This document shows, piece after piece, positions 1 to 5,211 of a stretch of DNA of 5,211 bases (position 1 is its first letter; each line of letters opens with the position of its first letter). The DNA is from Fimbriimonadia bacterium (GTDB taxonomy: Bacteria > Armatimonadota > Fimbriimonadia > Fimbriimonadales > Fimbriimonadaceae): NCBI GenBank assembly GCA_029824495.1, contig JALGXY010000034.1, positions 1-5,211 on the forward strand. Reading direction: 5' to 3'. A program made the translations under genes and the position numbers. The notes beneath the pieces are model-generated. The model was not told where the DNA came from. It worked only from the letters and a program-made list of their open reading frames with translations, and did no database searches.

Positions 1-189
1 TTCACGTGCAATGGCGATTGCCAATCGTGCTTCTGTCACCGTGTCCATAGGGGAGGACATGATCGGAGATCGAAGCGTAATGCCAGGGAGAATCTCAGAA
101 GATGTATCGACTTCGCTAGGCAAAACCTGCGAATTTTGAGGGACAAGAAGTACGTCGTCGAAAGAGAGCGCCAGCCGATACGCCGCCAT
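1..189 (-). CDS. guaB: IMP dehydrogenase, N-terminal part (gene cut by the left window edge)
   Basis: Reading the minus strand from the ATG at 189 gives 63 codons without a stop up to position 1. The peptide starts [20 protein letters not shown] and later contains [20 protein letters not shown]. These match the start of IMP dehydrogenase: the (L)(T/S)FDDVLLVP segment that opens the TIM barrel and the S-x-x-MDTVTE segment that helps form the IMP site. The family oxidises IMP to XMP with NAD+, the committed step of guanine nucleotide synthesis, in the cytosol. The start is well bounded: an in-frame TGA lies 17 codons upstream (238-240) with no other ATG, GTG or TTG between. No Shine-Dalgarno sequence is visible. 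The catalytic Cys loop and the CBS domains would lie outside the window. GMP reductase is the main alternative, but its N-terminus fits less well. The gene is divergent from the GYF_2/DUF4190 gene. Confidence 0.9.
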   Translation of the reverse strand, partial: MAAYRLALSFDDVLLVPQNSQVLPSEVDTSSEILPGITLRSPIMSSPMDTVTEARLAIAIARE

Positions 190-370
190 ATCTAAGTATG
201 ACCGAGCATCAGGCGAGAATTGGGACGTGCGGGGCGGTCATTTGAGTCTGATGGCTGTCTTGGTAGGGAGAAGGGCGCAGCAGTTTGGCACATCTCCTAT
301 TCCAGAGCCCCGTATCGTTTTGTACATCTGTGGACTCTAAGCTGATATCATGATCGAGCAGGAAAGACAG
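190..370. other. Intergenic region between divergent guaB and the GYF_2/DUF4190 gene
   Basis: This 181-base stretch must hold the promoters for both divergent genes. I could not identify a convincing -35/-10 pair on either strand, and saw no strong hairpin or riboswitch-like structure. An in-frame ATG at 350 is a possible alternative start for the downstream gene. A 108-codon minus-strand reading frame crosses this region (209-535), but it has no recognisable protein features and overlaps the better-supported plus-strand gene. Confidence 0.5.
360..366 (+). promoter_or_regulatory. Ribosome binding site that favours the ATG at 371
   Basis: AGGAAAG at 360-366 places its AGGA core 7 bases before the ATG at 371. 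The in-frame ATG at 350 has no comparable sequence upstream (it follows CTAAGCTGATATC). This is the main reason for choosing 371 as the start of the GYF_2/DUF4190 gene. Confidence 0.55.
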
Positions 371-832
371 ATGAGCTATATCCTGATTGGACCGAAGGGA
401 GAGGAGACCGGACCGTTTGAGGTCGCAGAGCTGTGCAAATGGGCACAGAACGGACAATTGCCTCCTGTGGCCCCCATTAAAAATCCAGAGACCGGCGAAG
501 TAACAAAGGCGATCGATCACCCAGACCTCCAGCACGCCTTTCCCCCGGGATCAGCGAATCCTGCCAAGCCGACCGGGTCCTCAATCCTGCCGACCGACAA
601 TCCAAAGGCTCTCGCTGCTTACTACACGGGGGTCGGTTCTTTGGCCTGTTGGTTTGCGGGGCCTGTCGCCTTGATATTGGGATTGAAGGCTCTGAATCTG
701 TGCAAAGAGAACTCTGAACTGCATGGCAAGGGGCACGCGATCACCGGGATTATCCTTGGTTCACTATCGAGCTTGGTTCTTGTCAGCGTAATTATTCTGG
801 TGATCGTTGGTGCGATAGCCGGGCAGCCGTAG
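371..832 (+). CDS. GYF_2-like / DUF4190-like two-helix membrane protein of unknown function
   Basis: The protein is 153 residues from the ATG at 371, or 160 from the in-frame ATG at 350. Residues about 3-48 resemble the GYF_2 (DUF4339) domain, with a Y-x-L-x-G-x-x-x-x-x-x-GPF opening and an EL..W...G helix. This small domain is thought to bind proteins or peptides. The Trp usually found near its C-terminal end is absent here, so the domain call is tentative. A Pro/Ser-rich linker follows (about 57-78). Residues 79-150 look like DUF4190: a first membrane helix (about 82-104) ending in GPVALILGLKAL, a short polar loop containing HGKGHA, and a second helix (about 125-149) beginning with ITGIILG. 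The sequence shows no cleavable signal peptide, so the GYF_2 part is probably cytoplasmic. The reductase gene begins 24 bases downstream on the same strand, so co-transcription is possible. The function is unknown; a membrane adaptor role is only a guess. Confidence 0.8.
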   Translation: MSYILIGPKGEETGPFEVAELCKWAQNGQLPPVAPIKNPETGEVTKAIDHPDLQHAFPPGSANPAKPTGSSILPTDNPKALAAYYTGVGSLACWFAGPVALILGLKALNLCKENSELHGKGHAITGIILGSLSSLVLVSVIILVIVGAIAGQP

Positions 833-856
833 CAGAACTGCCGCTAAACTGAACCC

Positions 857-1861
857 ATGGAATTCCGTAGTCTCGGACGCACAGGCGTCCAGGTCAGCAA
901 CCCGTGCCTCGGCACGATGACGTTCGGGTGGGAGCCCGACGAGTGGGGCAATGAGGAGCCTGAAGCTCTCGAAATTGGAGCCGCGGCTCTCGACCTCGGC
1001 ATCAACTTCTTCGACACAGCAGACGTCTATGCGCGTGGACTGTGCGAAACGGTCCTCGGCAAAGTAATCAAAGGCCGCCGCGATGAGCTGGTGATCGCCA
1101 GCAAGTGTCACGGCAAGATGAGCGACACAGACCCCAACGCTTGGGGCAACAGCAGGCGGCACATCATGGAGGCGTGTGAGGCTTCTCTGAAGCGGCTCGG
1201 CACCGACTACATCGATCTCTATCAGATCCACCGCCCTCAGCCCGAGATTCCGATCGACGAAACTCTCAGGGCTCTCGATGACCTGGTTCGCCAGGGCAAG
1301 GTGCGATATCTTGGATGCAGCACCTATGCTGGATGGCAGGCTGCAGAGGCTCACTACGTGGCCAAGATGCTCGGTATCAACGGGTTTGTTTCAGAGCAGC
1401 CGCCCTACAACCTGCTCGATCGCTCGCTCGAAAGAGAGATGCTGCCCTTCTGCCGCACTTACGACTGGGCGGTCATCCCTTGGTCGCCGCTGGCGGGAGG
1501 CCAGCTCACCGGCAAGTATCTGGATGATCCGGGCAAGCGCTCTCGCTACGGCAACTCTGACCCGATGAACCGAGTGAACAAAGAGTCGACCACGGTGGTC
1601 AAGAGGCTGAAGAGAATTGCAGACAGCGCCGGTCTTTCGATGACAGAACTGAGCCTTGCATGGGTGGCAAATCAGCCGGGCATTACAGCTCCGATCATCG
1701 GGGCACGGTCGATCGAGCAGCTGAAGCAGTCGGTCGCAGCCTGTCAGATCAAGCTCGACAAGAAGACTCTGGAGAAGATCGACAAGGTTGTGGCTCCCGA
1801 ATCGACAATTGTGCCTTACTACAACGCTCGATTTGGTCCAAACGCACGCCCGAACGTCTGA
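857..1861 (+). CDS. Aldo/keto reductase family oxidoreductase
   Basis: This 334-residue protein has the normal length for a (beta/alpha)8-barrel aldo/keto reductase, a soluble enzyme that reduces aldehydes or ketones, usually with NADPH. It opens with the family signature around RSLGRTGVQVSNPCLGTMTFG. All four catalytic residues are visible: Asp53 and Tyr58 in FFDTADVY, Lys83 in ASKCHG, and His125 in LYQIHRP. The C-terminal cofactor-binding segment APIIGARSIEQLKQS (about 278-292) is also present, as is the barrel segment WSPLAGGQLTGKY (209-221). By eye it resembles the YajO/AKR11-12-like bacterial group more than the AKR1-5 group, so the substrate cannot be named. The ATG at 857 fits the conserved N-terminus although no Shine-Dalgarno sequence precedes it. 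The gene lies 24 bases after the membrane-protein gene and ends just before a strong hairpin. Confidence 0.95.
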   Translation: MEFRSLGRTGVQVSNPCLGTMTFGWEPDEWGNEEPEALEIGAAALDLGINFFDTADVYARGLCETVLGKVIKGRRDELVIASKCHGKMSDTDPNAWGNSRRHIMEACEASLKRLGTDYIDLYQIHRPQPEIPIDETLRALDDLVRQGKVRYLGCSTYAGWQAAEAHYVAKMLGINGFVSEQPPYNLLDRSLEREMLPFCRTYDWAVIPWSPLAGGQLTGKYLDDPGKRSRYGNSDPMNRVNKESTTVVKRLKRIADSAGLSMTELSLAWVANQPGITAPIIGARSIEQLKQSVAACQIKLDKKTLEKIDKVVAPESTIVPYYNARFGPNARPNV

Positions 1862-1869
1862 TCGAGAAT

Positions 1870-1906
1870 TGAGGCCCCGCTGCGCAGCAGCGAGGCCTCA
1901 TAGTTT
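1870..1906 (+). terminator. Hairpin, probable weak intrinsic terminator of the aldo/keto reductase gene
   Basis: The stem begins 9 bases after the stop codon. TGAGGCC (1870-1876) pairs with GGCCTCA (1894-1900). After one C-A mismatch, CGCTGC (1878-1883) pairs with GCAGCG (1887-1892) around a GCA triloop. Thirteen base pairs in total make it very stable. The following tract is only TAGTTT, so termination may be partial or factor-assisted. It separates the reductase gene from the aquaporin gene. Confidence 0.65.
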
Positions 1907-1926
1907 CTCGCTCTCGCGCCCAAAAT

Positions 1927-1932
1927 TAGAAT
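1927..1932 (+). promoter_or_regulatory. Possible -10 element of the aquaporin gene
   Basis: TAGAAT matches the bacterial TATAAT consensus at five of six positions. It lies between the reductase hairpin and the aquaporin gene, where a new promoter is expected. No good -35 box stands at 16-18 bases upstream (the best is TTTCTC at 1904-1909). If real, transcription would start near 1939 and leave a leader of about 46 bases before the ATG at 1985. Confidence 0.25.
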
Positions 1933-1968
1933 CAGAGCGTCCTTGACACAGGTCGCGGCGACGCGGCC

Positions 1969-1973
1969 AGGAG
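1969..1973 (+). promoter_or_regulatory. Ribosome binding site that favours the ATG at 1985
   Basis: AGGAG lies 11 bases before the ATG at 1985, somewhat long but acceptable spacing. The upstream in-frame TTG at 1943 has no such sequence before it. Starting at 1985 also puts the first membrane helix at the usual distance from the N-terminus. Confidence 0.5.
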
Positions 1974-1984
1974 TTGTCAATCAC

Positions 1985-2659
1985 ATGTACACCATTAACT
2001 GGAGGGCCTACATCGCGGAGATGATCGGTGTCTTCACACTCTGTTTTGCCAGCATTTTGGCGATCAGCAACAACGTCGGAGTGGTCGGCGTTGCTTTAGT
2101 GAGCGGTCTGGCAATTGCCGTCATGATTGCGGCATTCGGAGGAGTTTCGGGAGGCTATTTTAATCCTGCCGTGACGCTGACAATGTTGATGCTCAAGAAA
2201 ATTAGTGTCTTCAATGCCCTCGGCTGTATTGTCTTTCAGATCCTTGGAGGGTACTTAGGCGCAAAAGCAGCAGTGATGGCCCTGGGTGGTGCCAGTTTTA
2301 TCAAGTTCGGCAGCCCACCGTTGGTTCTCGAGAATTCGACCAGTGCTCTGATGGTCGAAGCGATATTCACCTTTATTCTAATGGCGGTCATCATCGGGGC
2401 TGCAGTCGACAAGAAAGATGTCGGCGGAGTGGCTGGCCTATTCATCGGCCTGGCCGTTGCAATGAACGTGATGGCAGGATATGCCCTGACCGGTGCGGCC
2501 ATGAACCCTGCCAGGTTCCTCGGCCCAGTCTTTGCCAGCGGGGAAGGGCTGACCCACGCGGGGACGTATGTTCTGGGGCCGCTTTTCGGGGCCATCGCCG
2601 CAGGGTTCCTCTATGTCGTCGTCTTCAAGTCCCGCGAAAGAGAGCCTGAAAAAGCCTGA
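1985..2659 (+). CDS. Aquaporin / MIP-family channel with non-canonical selectivity filter
   Basis: The 224-residue product has the length and layout of the major intrinsic protein family: six membrane helices (roughly 6-28, 33-52, 75-97, 118-140, 147-166, 195-214) and two half-helices carrying the NPA motifs, NPA at 60-62 (GGYFNPAVT) and NPA at 174-176 (MNPARFLGP). These channels pass water or small neutral solutes across the inner membrane. Ungapped alignment by eye with E. coli AqpZ, recalled from memory, puts Ser40, Val162, Ala171 and Arg177 at the aromatic/arginine filter positions, where AqpZ has Phe, His, Thr and Arg. This suggests a wider, less water-specific pore, so glycerol, urea or metalloid hydroxides are possible cargo. 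A TTG start at 1943 would add 14 residues; I prefer the ATG at 1985 because AGGAG precedes it. The gene has its own likely promoter region after the reductase hairpin and converges on clpC. Confidence 0.93.
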   Translation: MYTINWRAYIAEMIGVFTLCFASILAISNNVGVVGVALVSGLAIAVMIAAFGGVSGGYFNPAVTLTMLMLKKISVFNALGCIVFQILGGYLGAKAAVMALGGASFIKFGSPPLVLENSTSALMVEAIFTFILMAVIIGAAVDKKDVGGVAGLFIGLAVAMNVMAGYALTGAAMNPARFLGPVFASGEGLTHAGTYVLGPLFGAIAAGFLYVVVFKSREREPEKA

Positions 2660-2677
2660 ATTTGGCTAGGTCTAACG

Positions 2678-2720
2678 AAGATCGCCCTCCCGCCTTGTGT
2701 GGCCGGAGGGCGATCTTTTT
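2678..2720 (+). terminator. Strong intrinsic terminator between the convergent aquaporin and clpC genes
   Basis: A perfect 13-bp stem joins AAGATCGCCCTCC (2678-2690) and GGAGGGCGATCTT (2705-2717). Inside it, after a C-C mismatch, three more pairs (2692-2694 with 2701-2703) close the loop TTGTGT (2695-2700). On the plus strand the stem runs into TTTTT (2716-2720), the classic U-tract, which ends aquaporin transcription. On the minus strand the same hairpin stands 19 bases past the clpC stop codon but is followed only by CGTTAGA, so it would terminate clpC less efficiently or mainly protect its mRNA 3' end. Confidence 0.88.
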
Positions 2721-2735
2721 ATCTGTCAGAACCGA

Positions 2736-5211
2736 TCAGTTGTTGACCAGTTCCGGCTCTTCTTCTTCAGGAGCCTCGCCGGCGTCCTGTTTCGAGAAGA
2801 CAATGGTTCCCTCGTCATTCACTTCGGCGATGATTGTGTCGCCCGACTTGAATGTTGAAACGAGCAGATGCTCGCTCAGCGGGTCCTCAATATAGCGCTG
2901 GACTGCTCGTCGCAGCGGCCTTGCACCCATGTTCGGATCGTAGCCCTTTTCAATCAGCAGGTCTTTGACACCATCGCTCAAGACGATCTTGATGCCGAGC
3001 TCTTCAGCCTGCTCGTTGACACGCTTCATGTAGATGTCCGCGATCGTCAGAATCTCTTCCTTCGTCAGGTGGTGGAAGACGATGATCTCGTCGATTCGGT
3101 TGAGGAACTCAGGCCGGAACGATTTCTTCATCTCGTCCAGCATCTTGTTCTTCATCGACTCATAGGTTCTTGGATCATCCGGATCGAGCTTGATATCCCG
3201 GAATCCGAGTCCCTTTTCGAGCTCGATCGGCTTGACACCAACGTTCGACGTCATGATGATGATCGTGTTGCGGAAGTCGACAGTTCGTCCCTGCGAGTCG
3301 GTGAGCTGCCCGTCCTCCATCACCTGCAGCAGCAGGTTGAAGACTTCGGGGTGAGCCTTTTCGATTTCGTCAAGCAGGACAACGCTGTACGGGTTTCGCC
3401 GCACCTGTTCGGTGAGCTGGCCGCCTTCGTCATAGCCGACATATCCAGGAGGGGCACCGACCAGTCGGCTGACCGCGAATCTCTCCATGTACTCAGACAT
3501 GTCGATTCGGACCATGCTCGACTCTTTTTCGTAGAGGTATTCCGCGAGAGATTTGGCAAGCTCGGTTTTACCGACACCCGTTGGGCCGAGGAAGACAAAG
3601 CTGGCGATCGGTCGCTTCGGATCCTTCAGGCCGCTTCGGGCACGTCGGATAGCACGCGAGACGGCACTTACCGAATCGCCCTGACCGATCAGTCGCTTGT
3701 GGAGGTCAGCCTCCATGCTCATCAACTTGTCAGACTCAGCCTGAACCAGCCGCTTGACAGGGATTCCTGTCCAGCTCTGAACGATGGCTGCGATTTCGTC
3801 TTCGCCGACCACCGGTTCTGGCTTCTCTTCAGATCGCCAAGCCTCTTCGCTGACGTCGATTTTCCCTTCAAGCTCTTCTGCAAGCTTCAGCTTTTCAGCG
3901 AGATCAGGGTCGCCTTCTTCTCTGTGGCGCTTCAGATAGTCGATGGAAGATCTGAGGTTGGTCAGCTCGACTTTGTCGGCTCTAACCTCCTGCGGCGGCA
4001 GGCTCTGCTGCAGCCTGACACGGCTGGCGGCTTCATCGATCAGATCGATCGCCTTGTCTGGCAGTGTCCGGTCGGTGATATAGCGCTGGGAAAGCTGGAT
4101 TGAAGCGTCGATCGCCTCGTTGGTGATCTCGACTCCGTGGTGAGCTTCGTACCGCTCCCGAAGGCCTTTGAGAATATCGCGAGCTGAATCGACATCCGGC
4201 TCGGCAACCTTAACGGCCTGGAATCGTCGCTCAAGCGCTGCATCTTTCTCGATGTACTTGCGGAACTCTTCTTGAGTCGTTGCACCGATGCACTGCAGTT
4301 CGCCTCTGGCGAGGGCAGGCTTCATGATGTTCGAAGCATCAATCGCGCCTTCAGCGGCTCCTGCGCCGACCAGCGTGTGGAGCTCGTCGATGAAGAGAAT
4401 AACCTGGCCCTCAGCGGCTCGGACCTCCTCCATCACTTTCTTCATGCGCTCTTCGAATTCGCCTCGATACTTGGTGCCTGCCACCAGGCTGGCCATATCG
4501 AGAGCAACGAGTCTGCGGTCTGCCAGAAGATCTGGAATATCGCCGCTGTTGATCCGAAGGGCAAGCCCTTCAGCGATCGCAGTTTTGCCGACTCCCGGGT
4601 CGCCGATCAGACACGGGTTGTTCTTGGTTCGGCGGCTCAGGATCTGCATGACCCGCTCGATCTCCTGCTGTCTTCCGACAACGGGGTCGAGCTTGCCGTC
4701 AGCAGCATGTTCGGTGAGGTCGCGGCCAAATTCGTCAAGCGTGGGGGTTCGGCTCGCGGTGCTTGTCTGAGTCGAAGATGTCTGCCGAGCACCAGGTTTA
4801 GCTGAGGTGTCGTTGTCCTGCAACGCCATCACTTCGCGTCGAGCTCGCTCAAGCTCAATGCCGAGCTTCAGCAGGACGCGTCCTGCCAGGCCATCAGCCT
4901 CTCGGATCAGGCCGAGCATCAGGTGTTCGGTGCCGATGTAATTGTTGTTGAGGTTTCGAGCTTCGTCGTAGGCCAAGTCGATGACCCGCTTTGCGCGTGG
5001 CGTCAAAGACATATCTTGGGCGCTTCGTGGCTCAGCTTTCGGCAGCTGCTTTTCAACTTCGGCGCGGATCTTCTCGAGGCTGACGTCCATTCGGCCAAAG
5101 ACACGCGCAGCGACGCTGTCGCTCTCGCGCACAAGTCCGAGCAGAAGGTGTTCGGTGGAGACGTATCCCTCACCAAATTTCTGTGCCTCTTCCTGCGCAA
5201 GGAAGACGACT
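2736..5211 (-). CDS. clpC: ATP-dependent Clp protease ATP-binding subunit ClpC (5' end beyond the right edge)
   Basis: This is a class I Hsp100 AAA+ unfoldase that feeds substrates to ClpP in the cytosol. The frame is open from 5210 to the TGA at 2736-2738, giving 824 residues. Compared with Bacillus ClpC, about a dozen N-terminal residues are missing. The GTG at 5132 is internal (residue 27), because the preceding residues, with STEHLLLGL, are conserved family sequence. Numbering from the edge: two Clp_N repeats (1-58, 67-130); a Ser/Thr-rich linker (131-156); D1 with Walker A GDPGVGKT (203-210), pore loop KYRG (247-250), Walker B ILFIDE (271-276) and ERRF (327-330); a short middle domain (about 406-466); D2 with Walker A GPTGVGKT (542-549), pore loop GYVG (589-592), Walker B (610-615), sensor-1 Asn656 and sensor-2 GARPLRR (762-768). 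LGF at 668-670 sits where ClpP-binding tripeptides occur, which supports a ClpP partner. ClpB is unlikely because the middle domain is short. The C-terminus is an acidic tail (EAPEEEEPE). Confidence 0.96.
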   Translation of the reverse strand, partial: VVFLAQEEAQKFGEGYVSTEHLLLGLVRESDSVAARVFGRMDVSLEKIRAEVEKQLPKAEPRSAQDMSLTPRAKRVIDLAYDEARNLNNNYIGTEHLMLGLIREADGLAGRVLLKLGIELERARREVMALQDNDTSAKPGARQTSSTQTSTASRTPTLDEFGRDLTEHAADGKLDPVVGRQQEIERVMQILSRRTKNNPCLIGDPGVGKTAIAEGLALRINSGDIPDLLADRRLVALDMASLVAGTKYRGEFEERMKKVMEEVRAAEGQVILFIDELHTLVGAGAAEGAIDASNIMKPALARGELQCIGATTQEEFRKYIEKDAALERRFQAVKVAEPDVDSARDILKGLRERYEAHHGVEITNEAIDASIQLSQRYITDRTLPDKAIDLIDEAASRVRLQQSLPPQEVRADKVELTNLRSSIDYLKRHREEGDPDLAEKLKLAEELEGKIDVSEEAWRSEEKPEPVVGEDEIAAIVQSWTGIPVKRLVQAESDKLMSMEADLHKRLIGQGDSVSAVSRAIRRARSGLKDPKRPIASFVFLGPTGVGKTELAKSLAEYLYEKESSMVRIDMSEYMERFAVSRLVGAPPGYVGYDEGGQLTEQVRRNPYSVVLLDEIEKAHPEVFNLLLQVMEDGQLTDSQGRTVDFRNTIIIMTSNVGVKPIELEKGLGFRDIKLDPDDPRTYESMKNKMLDEMKKSFRPEFLNRIDEIIVFHHLTKEEILTIADIYMKRVNEQAEELGIKIVLSDGVKDLLIEKGYDPNMGARPLRRAVQRYIEDPLSEHLLVSTFKSGDTIIAEVNDEGTIVFSKQDAGEAPEEEEPELVNN

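Noticed and set aside
320..348. Possible promoter TTGTAC (320-325), 17-base gap, TGATAT (343-348) before the GYF_2/DUF4190 gene
   Set aside because: Each hexamer matches its consensus at only three of six positions, which is close to chance, although the placement would suit a start at 371.
209..535. A 108-codon minus-strand frame across the intergenic region and the start of the GYF_2/DUF4190 gene
   Set aside because: No domain, membrane segment or ribosome binding site is evident, and it overlaps the better-supported plus-strand gene.
764..1354. A 196-codon minus-strand frame opposite the aldo/keto reductase gene
   Set aside because: It is a shadow of a complete, well-conserved reductase with all catalytic residues and has no recognisable motifs.
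1943..1948. TTGACA, a perfect -35 consensus, just upstream of the aquaporin gene
   Set aside because: No -10-like hexamer stands at the right distance; the bases 16-18 downstream are GC-rich (around GCGGCCAG). The same TTG is also only a weak candidate start codon.
2868..4103. A 411-codon open frame on the plus strand opposite clpC
   Set aside because: It lies wholly antisense to strongly conserved ClpC coding sequence and shows no domain-like features. Its length is explained by the codon bias of the real gene.
4573..4580. GCGATCGC palindrome, the cyanobacterial HIP1 sequence
   Set aside because: I noticed only this one full copy. CGATCG cores are common in the clpC gene, but they fit codon use and do not suggest a cyanobacterial source.

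Overview
The window looks like ordinary chromosomal sequence from a bacterium, moderately GC-rich, most plausibly a member of Planctomycetota. That assignment rests on a small GYF_2-like plus DUF4190-like membrane protein, a combination I associate with planctomycetes, and on the scarcity of Shine-Dalgarno sequences. It is an inference from style; there is no rRNA or other phylogenetic marker here. I see no mobile element, CRISPR array, tRNA or rRNA.

Layout, left to right. (1) Positions 1-189, minus strand: the first 63 codons of an IMP dehydrogenase gene (guaB) that runs off the left edge. (2) Positions 190-370: an intergenic region between divergent genes. (3) Positions 371-832, plus strand: a 153-residue protein with an N-terminal GYF_2-like domain, a Pro-rich linker and a two-helix DUF4190-like membrane domain. 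(4) Positions 857-1861, plus strand: a complete aldo/keto reductase with all four catalytic residues, 24 bases behind the previous gene and followed by a strong hairpin at 1870-1900. (5) Positions 1985-2659, plus strand: a six-helix aquaporin-family channel with both NPA motifs but an unusual predicted selectivity filter. (6) Positions 2678-2720: a strong intrinsic terminator between convergent genes. (7) Positions 2736-5211, minus strand: a ClpC-type AAA+ chaperone/unfoldase covering almost the whole protein; its first dozen or so residues lie beyond the right edge.

The genes do not form an obvious single pathway: purine synthesis (guaB), a membrane protein of unknown role, a redox enzyme, a small-solute channel and protein quality control (ClpC). 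The GYF_2/DUF4190 and aldo/keto reductase genes may share a transcript. The aquaporin gene probably has its own promoter, because a hairpin separates it from the reductase. I found no convincing undescribed system. The points most worth a second look are the aquaporin filter residues, the degenerate middle domain of ClpC, and the partial guaB gene at the edge.
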